The notes beneath the pieces were generated by a model. That model worked only from the letters and a program-made list of their open reading frames with translations. It was not told the DNA's origin and did no database searches. Shown in pieces: positions 18,172 through 26,814 of a DNA stretch of 64,000 bases; the stretch's first letter is position 1; each line of letters begins with the position of its first letter. The DNA lies in assembly GCF_021391495.1 (NCBI RefSeq), contig NZ_CP090063.1:3410001-3474000 (forward strand), read 5' to 3'. The stretch is from Amycolatopsis acidiphila. Its GTDB lineage: Bacteria > Actinomycetota > Actinomycetes > Mycobacteriales > Pseudonocardiaceae. Position numbers and translations under genes: made by a program.

Positions 18172-19361
18172 CGGGTGGCCGCCTTGTCGTGGCGGCGGAG
18201 TACGCGGCGCGCGATGGCCCACCGGTGTGTCTCGGAAGGACCGTCGTAGATCCGGAACGGCCGGACCTCCCGCAGGAACCGGCCGAGCAGGATGTCGCCG
18301 GAGACGCCGAGGGAGCCGCAGATCTGCAGGGCGCGGTCCACCACCCGCCAGACCGCTTCGGCGCAGAAGGTCTTGGCGATCGAGGTCGCCTGGGAAGCCG
18401 ACCCGCCCTGGTCGAGCTCCCAGCAGGCCTGCAGGATCAGCCCGCGGGAGGCGGCGATGTCGATCTCGTTGTCGGCGATCATCTGCTGGACCATGCCGAG
18501 CTCGCCGAGCCGGGAGCCGAACAAGTGCCGCTGCGCCGCCCGCTCGGTGGCGATGTCCTGGGCACGCCGGGCCAGGCCCAGCCACCGCATGCAGTGGGTC
18601 ATCCGGGCGGGCCCCAGCCGGACCTGCGCGTACCGGAAGCCCTGGTCGACCTCGCCGAGCACCGCGTCGTCGGTCACCACGCAGTCCTCGAAGAGCAACT
18701 CGATGTGGCCGCCGTAGAGGCTCTCGTCCAGCGTGTCAATGTGCCGGACGGTCTTCAGCCCGGGGTTGTCGCCGTCGACCAGGAACATCGTCGCCCCGCC
18801 CTGGGCGCCCGGCTCGCCCGAGGTCCTGGCCATGCAGATCGTGAACGCCGCGCCGTCCGCACCGGTGATGAACCACTTGCGCCCGTCGATCCGCCACCCG
18901 CCCGCGACACGTTCGGCACGGGTCGTCAGCGCGCTCGGGTCCGAGCCGGCGCCGGGTGCGGGTTCGGTCATGGCGAAGCACGAGCGGACCTCGCCGGCGG
19001 CGAGCGGGCGCAGGTAGCGGTCGCGCTGCTGGTCGGTCGCGATGGCCTCGAGCAGGTGCATGTTGCCCTCGTCGGGCGCCGCGATGTTCAGCGCCAGCGG
19101 GCCCAGCAGCGAGTACCCGGCCTCCTCGAACACCGCTGCCCGCCCTCGCATGTCGAGCCCGTGCCCGCCGAAGCCGACGCCCACGTGTGGTGCGAAGACG
19201 CCGGCGGCCTTCGCGCGGCGCTGCAGATCGGTCCGGATGTCCTCGGTGCGCGCGACGCCGTGGTGCTGTTCTTCGACCGGGACGACCACCTCGCGGACGA
19301 ACTCGGCGGTCCGCCGGGCGAGCTCCGCGACGGCGGGCTCAGGCCTGAGGTCGACTGCCAT
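18168..19361 (-). CDS. Acyl-CoA dehydrogenase (ACAD10/11-like)
   Basis: A 397-residue acyl-CoA dehydrogenase. FAMTEPAPGAGSDPSAL is the FAD/substrate loop, WFITGADGAAFTICMARTS the middle beta domain, and ICGSLGVSGDILLGRFLREVRPFRIYDGPSETHR the C-terminal helical region, where the usual catalytic glutamate position of short-chain enzymes is replaced, as in ACAD10/11-type enzymes. Strong AAGGAGG before the ATG. It is the first gene of the operon and faces a TetR regulator across a promoter carrying matching palindromes. It should form a 2,3-double bond in, or take part in dehydration of, an acyl-CoA. Confidence 0.92.
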   Translation of the reverse strand: MAVDLRPEPAVAELARRTAEFVREVVVPVEEQHHGVARTEDIRTDLQRRAKAAGVFAPHVGVGFGGHGLDMRGRAAVFEEAGYSLLGPLALNIAAPDEGNMHLLEAIATDQQRDRYLRPLAAGEVRSCFAMTEPAPGAGSDPSALTTRAERVAGGWRIDGRKWFITGADGAAFTICMARTSGEPGAQGGATMFLVDGDNPGLKTVRHIDTLDESLYGGHIELLFEDCVVTDDAVLGEVDQGFRYAQVRLGPARMTHCMRWLGLARRAQDIATERAAQRHLFGSRLGELGMVQQMIADNEIDIAASRGLILQACWELDQGGSASQATSIAKTFCAEAVWRVVDRALQICGSLGVSGDILLGRFLREVRPFRIYDGPSETHRWAIARRVLRRHDKAATR

Positions 19362-19377
19362 GGCGCCTCCTTGTAGA

Positions 19378-19393
19378 GCTAATGGCGATTAGC
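19378..19393. promoter_or_regulatory. TetR operator upstream of acyl-CoA dehydrogenase
   Basis: A perfect inverted repeat gctaat-ggcg-attagc (6-bp arms, 4-bp spacer), 17 bp before the acyl-CoA dehydrogenase start. It has the same architecture and half-site as the palindrome at 19462, directly upstream of the divergent TetR gene. Together they indicate one regulator binding both promoters. Confidence 0.7.
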
Positions 19394-19461
19394 CAAACCG
19401 TAGGCTGTCAGTGCGGTGCACCGCAACATCGCGTGTTTCACGAACAACCGTCCTATGCTGA

Positions 19462-19477
19462 GCTAGCGTGTGTTAGC
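19462..19477. promoter_or_regulatory. TetR autoregulatory operator
   Basis: gctagc-gtgt-gttagc, with 5 of 6 arm positions matching and the same 6-4-6 layout as the perfect site at 19378. It ends 16 bp before the GTG of the TetR gene, so bound repressor would block that promoter. Confidence 0.65.
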
Positions 19478-19493
19478 CAAGGAGGGGGGAGAG

Positions 19494-20105
19494 GTGGCAA
19501 GGTCGGATGAGATCCGCGCCGCGGCCTTGGCGCTGTTCATGCGCCTGGGCTACGAGGCGACCACGATGGCCGACATCGGCAAGGCGCTCGGCATTCGCGG
19601 CCCGAGCCTGTACAAGCACGTCAGGTCCAAGCAGGAGCTGCTGGCCGGGATCATGACCGGCACGATGGAGGACCTGCTCGCCCAGCACCGGGCGGCGGTC
19701 GCGACGACCGGTGACCCGGTCGAACGGCTCCGGCGCGCGACGGAGACGCACGTGCGCTACCACGCCCGGCACCGCAGCGAGGCCTTCGTCGGCACCCGGG
19801 AGATCCGCAGCCTCGTCGAACCCCACCGCGAGGTCGTGCTGGCCCTGCGCGCGGAGTACGAGGCCGGCTTCCGTGAGCTCGTCCAGGCCGGTGTGACCGC
19901 CGGGTGCTTCGACGTCGCGTCCGTGCGCCTCGCCTCGTACGCCATTCTCGATCTCGGGATGGGTGTCGCGGTCTGGTATCGCGACGACGGCGAGCTGAGT
20001 GAGGACATCGTGGTGTGGCAACACAGTGAGTTCGCGTTGCGGCTGGTCGGGGTCGTGCGGGACCCGGGCACCGCGGCTGTCACGCGGCGGGACCGGAGTA
20101 GATGA
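19494..20105 (+). CDS. TetR/AcrR-family regulator of the acyl-CoA dehydrogenase operon
   Basis: A 203-residue regulator starting at GTG with GGAGGGGGGAGAG upstream. The N-terminal HTH is TTMADIGKALGIRGPSLYKHVRSKQELL; the C-terminal half resembles regulators with a TetR_C-type acyl-CoA-responsive domain (HARHRSEAFVGTREIRSL). It is divergent from the acyl-CoA dehydrogenase operon with two matching operators between, the classic layout of KstR/FadR-like repressors released by an acyl-CoA intermediate. A TTG-like start further upstream is possible but would overlap the operator. Confidence 0.88.
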   Translation: MARSDEIRAAALALFMRLGYEATTMADIGKALGIRGPSLYKHVRSKQELLAGIMTGTMEDLLAQHRAAVATTGDPVERLRRATETHVRYHARHRSEAFVGTREIRSLVEPHREVVLALRAEYEAGFRELVQAGVTAGCFDVASVRLASYAILDLGMGVAVWYRDDGELSEDIVVWQHSEFALRLVGVVRDPGTAAVTRRDRSR

Positions 20106-20126
20106 TCCAGGACTGGTACTCCCGCG

Positions 20127-21419
20127 TTACACGACCGTCCTTTTCGGACTGCGTACCGGAAGCAGGATCAGGGCGGAAGCGGCCATCGTGCCCGCCAGCA
20201 TCAGGAATGCCGCTCCGTCGGTGCCGGTCGCGGTGCGCAGCCAGCCGACGAGGTACGTGCCCACGAATCCGCCGAGGGCACCGGCGGAGTTGACCAGCGC
20301 CACGGCGACACCGGCGGTACGGCGCGGCAGCAGCTCCGGGACGAGCGCGAAGAACGGCCCGTAAGGCGCGTACATCGCGATCCCGGCGAGGACCAGCAGG
20401 GGGAACGATAACCAGAAGGCGTCGTGCCCGGCGAGGTAGGAGCCGTAGAAGGTGACGGCGCCGCCGAGCAGCCACGGCCACACGTACCGCTTGCGGTACC
20501 GGGTCCGATCCGAGCTGCGCGAGTTCAGCAGCATCGCGACCACGGCGAACGCATACGGGATCGCCGACAGCAGGCCGGTGGCGCCGATCCCGGCGGACGA
20601 GCCCGACTTGACGATCGACGGCAGCCAGAACACGAAGCCGTACACGCCGATGCTCCACAGCAGGTACTGCGCGGACAGCAGCAGCACCGTACGGGAGCGC
20701 AGGGCTTCGGCGAGCGGGTGCCGTTCACCGGTCTCCAGGGTTTGCGCGAGCTCGGCCTGCTCGGCGGCGATCGCGTGGTCGACGGCGTCGCGCTCGTCCG
20801 GGTCGAGCCACCGCGCGTCGGCCGGCCGGTCGTGCACCTGCGCGCGGAAGTGGAACGCCCAGATCACGGCCGGGATGCCTTCGATGATGAACATCCAGCG
20901 CCACGACGTCGCCTCGATCAGGTAGCCCGACAGCGCCGAGAGCCACATCACGGTCACCGGGTTGCCCAGGATGAGGAACGCGTTCGCGCGGCCGCGCTCG
21001 GGCTTGGTGAACCAGCGCGCGAGCAGCACCACGAGCGCGGGCAGGACCGCCGCCTCGACGGCGCCCAGCAGGAACCGGACCACGATCAGCGCGGTCACCG
21101 AGGTGAGCAGGCCCTGCAGGGTGGCGAGGAAGCCCCAGGCGAGCACCGAGCAGAAGATCAGGCTGCGCACGCTGTGGCGGTCGGCGTAGAGCACGCCCGG
21201 TACCTGCAGCAGGAAGTACCCGGCGAAGAACGAGGCGCCGATGAGACCGGAGGTCGTGCCGGTCAGGTGCAGGTCCTGCGACATCCCGCCTGCCACGGCG
21301 ATCGAGAAGTTCGACCGGTCGAGGTAGGCGAGGCTGTAGGTGACGAAGACGATCGGGATCAGGCGCAGCCAGCGCTGCCGCCCAGGCGCCGCTGCCCGTG
21401 CCGCCGGTGGCGTCTCCAT
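20127..21419 (-). CDS. MFS transporter, anion:cation symporter family-like
   Basis: A 430-residue, twelve-helix major facilitator. The first helix region reads LIPIVFVTYSLAYLDRSNFSIA, the pattern of the phthalate/hexuronate (ACS) family, where the conserved Asp-Arg in the first helix couples H+ or Na+ to an organic anion. A large cytoplasmic loop (about residues 195-235) separates the halves. It would import a carboxylated substrate for the local catabolic genes. It is divergent from an IclR regulator with a perfect palindrome between them, so substrate induction is likely. The gene converges on the TetR gene at 20105. Confidence 0.9.
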   Translation of the reverse strand: METPPAARAAAPGRQRWLRLIPIVFVTYSLAYLDRSNFSIAVAGGMSQDLHLTGTTSGLIGASFFAGYFLLQVPGVLYADRHSVRSLIFCSVLAWGFLATLQGLLTSVTALIVVRFLLGAVEAAVLPALVVLLARWFTKPERGRANAFLILGNPVTVMWLSALSGYLIEATSWRWMFIIEGIPAVIWAFHFRAQVHDRPADARWLDPDERDAVDHAIAAEQAELAQTLETGERHPLAEALRSRTVLLLSAQYLLWSIGVYGFVFWLPSIVKSGSSAGIGATGLLSAIPYAFAVVAMLLNSRSSDRTRYRKRYVWPWLLGGAVTFYGSYLAGHDAFWLSFPLLVLAGIAMYAPYGPFFALVPELLPRRTAGVAVALVNSAGALGGFVGTYLVGWLRTATGTDGAAFLMLAGTMAASALILLPVRSPKRTVV

Positions 21420-21454
21420 GTCGGCCTCCTCGCCGTTCGCCGTGCGGGTTGACG

Positions 21455-21477
21455 AGTTTTCCACGATCTGGAAAACT
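21455..21477. promoter_or_regulatory. IclR-type operator palindrome
   Basis: A perfect inverted repeat with 9-bp arms agttttcca and tggaaaact and a 5-bp spacer, 36 bp upstream of the MFS start and 57 bp upstream of the IclR start. IclR-family proteins typically bind AT-rich palindromes such as TGGAAAnnnTTTCCA, and this site fits that pattern well. Confidence 0.75.
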
Positions 21478-21533
21478 ATTCCGCAATTCGGTGTGGTCAG
21501 AGTGTGGGGTTGGTCCCCGGACGACGTCAAGGG

Positions 21534-22280
21534 GTGACCGTGGCGGACATGGTGGGCAAGGCCCTGCATGTGCTCTCGGTGCTGGGCGGGTACCCCGACG
21601 GTATCGGGCTGTCCGAGCTCGCGCGCCGCGTCGGCTACCCGGTGAGCACGACGCACCGGTTGCTCAGCTCCTTGCAGGAGCACGGTTTCGCCCGCAGCGA
21701 TCCCGGGTCGAAGCGGTACGCGCTGGGCCTGCGGCTGTTCGAACTGGGACAGCAGGTGTCGCACGCACGCGGGTTCGCCGGGGTGGCCCTGCCGGTGCTG
21801 CGCGCGCTGACGGAGCAGACGGGGGAGCCGACGCTGATGGCCGTGCTCGACGGGCACGACCAGGTGTACGTGCACTCCGTGCACGGGCCGCAGCAGATCC
21901 AGATCCGGGGCGAGCCGGGCAAACGCGGCCCGCTGCACTGCACGTCGATGGGCAAGTGCCTGGTCGCGTTCTCCCCTGAGCGTGATCAGTTGCTGGCTTC
22001 GCTGGACCTGGTGGCGCACGCGCCGCGGACGATCACCTCCCGCGAGGAGTTCGCGGGGGAGATCGAGTCCGTGCGGGCCCGGGGCTACGCGGTGGCCGAC
22101 GAGGAGCACGAGCCGGGCATCCGGGCGGTCGGCGTCCCCGTCCTCGGCCCCGACGGCACCGCGGTCGCCGCGCTGTCCACGGCGGCGCCCGCGTACCGGA
22201 TGCCGCTGGCGGAGCTGGAGGCGTTCGTGCCCGCGCTGCAGGCGGCCGCGCGGGAGCTGGGCGCGGTGCTGCCGCGCTGA
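21534..22280 (+). CDS. IclR-family transcriptional regulator
   Basis: A 248-residue regulator (GTG start at 21534; the second GTG at 21540 is an alternative). The N-terminal winged HTH is IGLSELARRVGYPVSTTHRLLSSLQEHGF; the effector domain has LPVLRALTEQTGEPTLMAVLDG, PLHCTSMGKCLVAF with the conserved effector-domain cysteine region, and EHEPGIRAVGVPVLGPDG. Divergent from the MFS transporter, with a perfect palindrome in the gap. The ligand is likely the organic acid imported by that transporter or a product of it. Confidence 0.92.
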   Translation: MTVADMVGKALHVLSVLGGYPDGIGLSELARRVGYPVSTTHRLLSSLQEHGFARSDPGSKRYALGLRLFELGQQVSHARGFAGVALPVLRALTEQTGEPTLMAVLDGHDQVYVHSVHGPQQIQIRGEPGKRGPLHCTSMGKCLVAFSPERDQLLASLDLVAHAPRTITSREEFAGEIESVRARGYAVADEEHEPGIRAVGVPVLGPDGTAVAALSTAAPAYRMPLAELEAFVPALQAAARELGAVLPR

Positions 22281-22509
22281 TCAGGGGCCGGTGTGCACGT
22301 GTGCCGCCCAGCGCGTCGGCAGAGCCGGATCGGCGTCCCGGGCTTGGCGCACCGCGGCGTGCAGTGCGACGGCCGAGCTCAGCATCGTCGAACACGCCGA
22401 CAGGTAGGCCAGTTCGCCGTCCTCGATCCGCAACCTGCTCACGTCCACCACCGTGACCGGCTGGTCGTAGAGCACCAGGTGGCTGGTCGACGGGTGCGGA
22501 CGGAGGCGT
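22281..22509 (-). pseudogene. CHAT-domain (caspase-like peptidase) remnant
   Basis: On the minus strand the text HPSTSHLVLYDQPVTVVDVS then GELAYLSACST matches the catalytic-cysteine region of CHAT domains (ELAFLSACST), and ALHAAVRQARD followed by RWAAHVHTGP matches their extreme C terminus. The roughly 70 residues normally between these blocks are missing, and the N-terminal part, including the catalytic His region and any TPR repeats, is gone. It converges tail-to-tail with the IclR gene (stop codons adjacent). It is a decayed leftover, not a functional protease. Confidence 0.6.
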
Positions 22510-22629
22510 GGGCGGAACCGCTCGCGCTGCTGGTCGGACCGCATGGCGCGGCCGGCGTTGGCGGCGTGCGCAGCGGCGGCCCGCGCCGCGACCAACTGGC
22601 CGCCGTACGGAACAGGATCGGGCTGTCGC

Positions 22630-22665
22630 CGCCCGAGCGGCCGACCTCGCCCGAGCGGCCGACCT
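22630..22665 (+). repeat. Perfect 2 x 18-bp tandem duplication
   Basis: The unit cgcccgagcggccgacct occurs twice without change. It lies inside the decayed segment between the CHAT and CGNR remnants and probably arose by replication slippage; it adds six codons without changing frame. Confidence 0.9.
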
Positions 22666-22734
22666 GGCTCGGCGATCGGCCGGCGGCCATGGACAGCCGC
22701 ATCTGGCACGAGTACGGGCTGGATCTGACGTCCT

Positions 22735-22942
22735 GCTCCTGGACGAGAAGGAGCTCGCGCGGCTGCTCGACGCCCTGTTCCGGGCGGAGGTGACCGGCCG
22801 GGCGCGGCGGCTCAAGCCGTGCACGGCGCCGGGGTGCCGCTGGCTGTTCTACGACCGTTCCCCCGCCGGGAACAGCGTGTGGTGCAACATGGACATCTGC
22901 GGGGCACGGCACAAGATGCGCGCCTACCGCTCGCGCCACTAG
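22735..22942 (+). pseudogene. CGNR zinc-finger (ABATE family) C-terminal remnant
   Basis: The last 60 or so residues match the CGNR zinc-finger end of ABATE-domain regulators: LKPCTAPGCRWLFYD, then VWCNMDICGARHKMRAYRSRH. The four zinc cysteines are kept but the name-giving CGNR is CGAR. Upstream, neither the ABATE domain nor a credible start can be found in any frame; the in-frame sequence is Arg/Ala low-complexity. I therefore call it a 5'-truncated relic. A short translated zinc-finger protein cannot be wholly excluded. Confidence 0.55.
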
Positions 22943-22998
22943 GGGACTGTTTCAGAGGTGGCTTGCGGGCCGGCGGCCGCCACGAAGCAGGCGGATCC

Positions 22999-24933
22999 CT
23001 ACAGCTCGATCCGTGTTCCCATCACCACGGTGCGGTCCGCCGGCAGCCTGAAGTAGGTCGCCGAGGAGGCGGCGTTGTGGGAGAGGCCGATGAACAGCCG
23101 CTTCTGCCAGGTCGGCATGTCCGTCGCGTCGCCGAGCTCGATGGTGATCCTGGACAGGAAGTAGTACGCGGTGTCCGGGTCGGTCTCGAGCTCGCTGGTC
23201 AGCATGAACGCGTCCCGCAGTGCCGCCGGGATGTTCTGGTCGTCGTGGAAGCCCAAGCGCACTGCCAGGTGCACGATCCCGTCGTCGGAATAGGAGAGCG
23301 CGTCGACGTCGAACCGCTCGCTCGTCGGCACGTGCGGCACGTTCTCGGAGATCACCGAGACGATCACCACGTGCTCGTGCACGACTTCGTTGAACTCGGC
23401 ATTGGCTCTCAGCGCGAGCGGCACGGTCTCTTTCGTGGGGTGCGGGAACACGGCGACGCCGGGAACGCGGATGAGTGGCCGTTGGCGCAACTGCTCGACG
23501 AACTCGGACAGCCCGCCTTCGATGTCGATCCGGCGGGCGGTGATCACGCGGTGCCCGCGCCGCCAGACCAGCATGATCAGGACGACCAGGGCGCCCAGGA
23601 GCAACGGCAGCCAGCCGCCGCGCACGACCTTGGTGAGGTTGGCGGCGAAGAAGACCAGTTCGAGGCCGCCGAAGACGATGCCGATCGCCACCAGCCGCCA
23701 CGGGGGCCAATGCCAGGCCGCGCCGGCCAGCACGAGGAACAGCGTCGTCGTCAGCACGAGGGTGCCGGTCACGGCGAGGCCGTAGGCGGTGGCCAGCGCT
23801 GCCGAGGAGCCGAACGTGACGGTCAGGACGAGCACGCCGCCCAGCAACAGCCAGTTCACGGCCGGGACGTAGATCTGCCCGCTCTCCTGCTGGGAGGTGT
23901 GCCGCACGGCCAGCCGGGGCAGGAAGCCCAGCCGGATGGCCTGCCGGGTCACCGAGTACGCGCCCGAGATGACGGCCTGCGAGGCGATCACGGTGGCGAA
24001 CGTGGCGAGCACGATCAGGGGGATCTGTGCCCAGCCGGGCGCGAGCAGGTAGAAGGGGTTGTGCACCGCGTTCGGCTGCCGCAGGATCAGCGCGGCCTGG
24101 CCGAGGTAGTTGAGGGTCAGGGCGGGGAAGACGACGGCGAACCAGGCCCCGCGGATCGGCGGACGGCCGAAGTGCCCCATGTCGGCGTAGAGCGCTTCGG
24201 CGCCGGTGATGGCCAGCACCACAGCGCCCATGGCGATGAACCCGAGGTAGGGATGGTCGGCGAAGAAGGCGATCGCGTAGGTCGGTGACAGGCCCCGCAG
24301 GACACCCGGCTGGGTGAGGATCTGCGGCACCCCCAGCGCGGCCAGGGTCAGGAACCACAGCAGCATCACCGGGCCGAACAACCGGCCGACCCGCTGGGTG
24401 CCGAACCGCTGCACGAGGAACAGCACGACGAGGATGGCGACGCCGATGGGCAGGATGGCCGACCGCACGTCGGGGGAGACGACCTCGATGCCCTCGACGG
24501 CGGACAGGACCGAGATGGCCGGCGTGATGACGCTGTCGCCGAAGAACAACGACGCGCCCACCACCCCCAGCAGCATGGCGACCGCGACCAGCCGCCGCTG
24601 ACCCGAGACCCGCCGTCGGATGAGCGCGGCCACGGCCATGATCCCGCCCTCGCCGTCGTTGTCGGCGCGCATGACGAAGACGACGTACTTCACCGACACG
24701 ATGAGCAGGATCGACCAGAAGACCAGTGAGATCACGCCATAGACGTCGCCGGGTACGGGTTGCACCGCGCCGTTGTCGATCGAGAACACGGTCTGCAGCG
24801 CATACAGCGGGCTGGTGCCGATATCGCCGAACACCACGCCGAGCGCCCCGAGTACCAGGGCCGCGGCAGGCCCGTCATGCCGCGCGGGCTGCCCGGTGGC
24901 GGACTGCTGCGCTTCGTTCTCCACAGAGCTCAC
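22999..24933 (-). CDS. kup: KUP-family potassium uptake protein
   Basis: A 644-residue H+/K+ symporter. LGALGVVFGDIGTSPLYALQTVF is the first membrane helix and signature of the KUP/HAK/KT family; ALIRRRVSGQRRLV, FFGDSVITPAISVLSAVEGIEV and GTEALYADMGHFG-like motifs follow, with about 12 helices and a soluble C-terminal part of about 150 residues. I use the GTG at 24933; the frame is open further upstream but that stretch does not resemble the family. It stands alone, with its 3' end 57 bp from the CGNR relic. It should import K+ across the cytoplasmic membrane. Confidence 0.93.
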   Translation of the reverse strand: MSSVENEAQQSATGQPARHDGPAAALVLGALGVVFGDIGTSPLYALQTVFSIDNGAVQPVPGDVYGVISLVFWSILLIVSVKYVVFVMRADNDGEGGIMAVAALIRRRVSGQRRLVAVAMLLGVVGASLFFGDSVITPAISVLSAVEGIEVVSPDVRSAILPIGVAILVVLFLVQRFGTQRVGRLFGPVMLLWFLTLAALGVPQILTQPGVLRGLSPTYAIAFFADHPYLGFIAMGAVVLAITGAEALYADMGHFGRPPIRGAWFAVVFPALTLNYLGQAALILRQPNAVHNPFYLLAPGWAQIPLIVLATFATVIASQAVISGAYSVTRQAIRLGFLPRLAVRHTSQQESGQIYVPAVNWLLLGGVLVLTVTFGSSAALATAYGLAVTGTLVLTTTLFLVLAGAAWHWPPWRLVAIGIVFGGLELVFFAANLTKVVRGGWLPLLLGALVVLIMLVWRRGHRVITARRIDIEGGLSEFVEQLRQRPLIRVPGVAVFPHPTKETVPLALRANAEFNEVVHEHVVIVSVISENVPHVPTSERFDVDALSYSDDGIVHLAVRLGFHDDQNIPAALRDAFMLTSELETDPDTAYYFLSRITIELGDATDMPTWQKRLFIGLSHNAASSATYFRLPADRTVVMGTRIEL

Positions 24934-25136
24934 GCCGCAAGTGTGCCCGGGGTGGACGCCGAGAGCGCGCTGGGCTTGCGCACCCGGTTCCTGGAGTACG
25001 GTGAACTGGTCTTCGTTCAACACCGCCAGGTCGGCGCGCCGGACCTCAGGCAGCCGCGGCCGGCGTCCTCGGAGCCCGGCCGAGCACTGCGGTGGCGAGG
25101 TCGTGCGGCCGGCGGGCAGGATCATGGAGGTCCGCA

Positions 25137-25556
25137 ATGGAGAGTGAGCACACCGGTGGCGTGTTCGACGTGTTCGCCGAGAGCGCCGCGTTGCCGGACA
25201 CCGCCGAGACGATGTTGGTGGACAAGTACTTCATCGACAAGCCCACCGAGAGCACCCGGATATTCCGGATATACCGGGAGGTTCCGCTGCACTACCACAC
25301 CGAGTGCGACGAGAACCTGTACGTGGTGAGCGGACGGGGCACGTTCCACCTGGACGGCCGGGAGTACGAGGCGCGCCCGGGCATGTTCCTGTGCTTCGAG
25401 AAGCGGAAGGTGCACGGCTTCCCCTCCATCAGCGAGCACCCCCTGGTCGTCCTGGCGATCGACGTCCCCCGACGCCGTCCGGACGACATCGTCTTCGTCG
25501 ACCCGGCGGCGGGGAACGCGCGGACCTTCATGGCCCGGAACGCGGACGGTGGCTGA
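25137..25556 (+). CDS. Cupin-domain protein
   Basis: A 139-residue single cupin. Motif 1 is PLHYHTECDENLYVVSG (metal ligands His, His, Glu), and motif 2 is PGMFLCFEKRKVHGF (His ligand). A GGAGG site precedes the ATG. Small cupins of this type range from isomerases and dioxygenases to sensor proteins; nothing here decides which. It is divergent from kup and precedes a ligase remnant with no operon link. Confidence 0.8.
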   Translation: MESEHTGGVFDVFAESAALPDTAETMLVDKYFIDKPTESTRIFRIYREVPLHYHTECDENLYVVSGRGTFHLDGREYEARPGMFLCFEKRKVHGFPSISEHPLVVLAIDVPRRRPDDIVFVDPAAGNARTFMARNADGG

Positions 25557-25629
25557 CGGCTGCCGACGCCGGCCGGCGGGAGCCCGGTCGACGTTCGCAG
25601 GCTAGACGTGCTGTTTGGGGACGTTGGTG

Positions 25630-26137
25630 ACAGGTTGACACGCCGCGGCGAGCTCGAGGTGTCCGGCCCGTGGATCGCGGGTCGTACTACACGCCTGGGG
25701 AATCGCCGGTGGGATCGGACAAGTTCCACGACGGGTGGTTGCGCACCGGCGACGTCGGGCGCATCTCTTCCGACGGCTTCCTCACGCTGACGGACCGCTC
25801 GAAGGACGTGATCAAATCCGGGGGTGAGTGGATCTCCTCGGTCGAGCTGGAGAACGCCGTGATGGGTCATCCCGCGGTCGCCGAGGCCGCGGTCATCGCC
25901 GTGCCGGACCGGCGCTGGCAGGAACGGCCGTTGGTCGCGGTGGTGGTCAAGGAGCGCGAGCGGGTCACCGCTGCGCAGCTGCGCGACTTCGTCGCCGGGC
26001 GGGTCGCGAGCTGGCAGCTGCCCGAGAACTGGTCGTTCGTCGACGAGATCCCGAAGACGAGTGTCGGCAAGTTCGACAAGAAACGACTTCGCGCTTTGTA
26101 CCACGACCACCGCCTCGACGTGCGAAGTATCGAGTGA
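25630..26137 (+). pseudogene. Acyl-CoA synthetase C-terminal remnant
   Basis: Only the last third of an AMP-dependent fatty acyl-CoA ligase remains: [12 protein letters not shown] in one frame, then after a frameshift near 25675 [26 protein letters not shown] (A7), [15 protein letters not shown] (A8) and [15 protein letters not shown] with the A10 lysine. The P-loop and N-terminal about 370 residues are absent. Its stop codon abuts the C-terminal end of the opposing LUD gene, whose frame runs through it. Non-functional as a ligase. Confidence 0.85.
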
Positions 26138-26771
26138 CGCGGTCAGAACCGATGGCTTCCCGGAGCAGCAGGACGGTGCCGCGTCCGGGGCGAGGTTCCG
26201 CGTTGAGGACGAGGAGGCGGTTGACGGCGCTGGGCTGCCCGTAGGCCGCCTGGGCGCGGGCGTTTTCCAACGGCAGAGCGTGGTCTTCTACGCGGCGCAG
26301 CGCGGTGGGTAGGTCGGGTACCACCTTCTGCGCTCCGACGACACAGATCGCGCGGGCGGCCCCGCCGGCGTAGGAGGGCAGCTGGCTTCCGCTGCCCGAG
26401 GCGACCACGAGGGAGCCGGTTTCGGTGACCGCGGCGACGCTGCCCACGACGACGTCGGGGCAGGCCAGCTGCCGCCGGATGTCGTCGGCGCGGGTGAGCC
26501 GGTCCATGACCAGGATGCGTGGTTTGACGGCCTGGTACCGCCCGCTGGTGTTGATGTCCTCCTCGATGCCGGACAAGCGGAGGGTCTCGCTGACCGCGGT
26601 CAGCACAGTCGCGCCCTCCGGTATCAACTGCCCGACGCGGGTCCGCGCGGCCGCGGCGTCGTCGAGGACTTCGACGGCGAAGCCGTGTGCCGTCAGCGCG
26701 GTGGCCGCCCGTTCGAGGCGCTGCGCGGGCGCCGGGTCAGCGAACCGGGTTGCGGAGATCGGGGTGCTCAT
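25965..26771 (-). CDS. LUD-domain (LutC-like) protein with aberrant C-terminal extension
   Basis: Residues 1-215 form a LUD domain as in lactate-utilisation protein Lut[64 protein letters not shown], and [23 protein letters not shown]. Family members end at about this last motif (REAIGF). Here the frame continues for about 50 Arg/Ser-rich residues antisense to the ligase relic, so the natural stop has been lost, apparently at a deletion junction near 26137. The domain may still fold. No LutA or LutB gene is adjacent; it follows an NTF2-like gene by 43 bp on the same strand. Confidence 0.75.
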   Translation of the reverse strand: MSTPISATRFADPAPAQRLERAATALTAHGFAVEVLDDAAAARTRVGQLIPEGATVLTAVSETLRLSGIEEDINTSGRYQAVKPRILVMDRLTRADDIRRQLACPDVVVGSVAAVTETGSLVVASGSGSQLPSYAGGAARAICVVGAQKVVPDLPTALRRVEDHALPLENARAQAAYGQPSAVNRLLVLNAEPRPGRGTVLLLREAIGSDRVTRYFARRGGGRGTKREVVSCRTCRHSSSGSRRRTTSSRAAASSRPARRRSRAAAQR

Positions 26772-26814
26772 GGCGCCTCTTCCGGCTGGTGGCGGTACAG
26801 GAAAGCGGGGGCGC

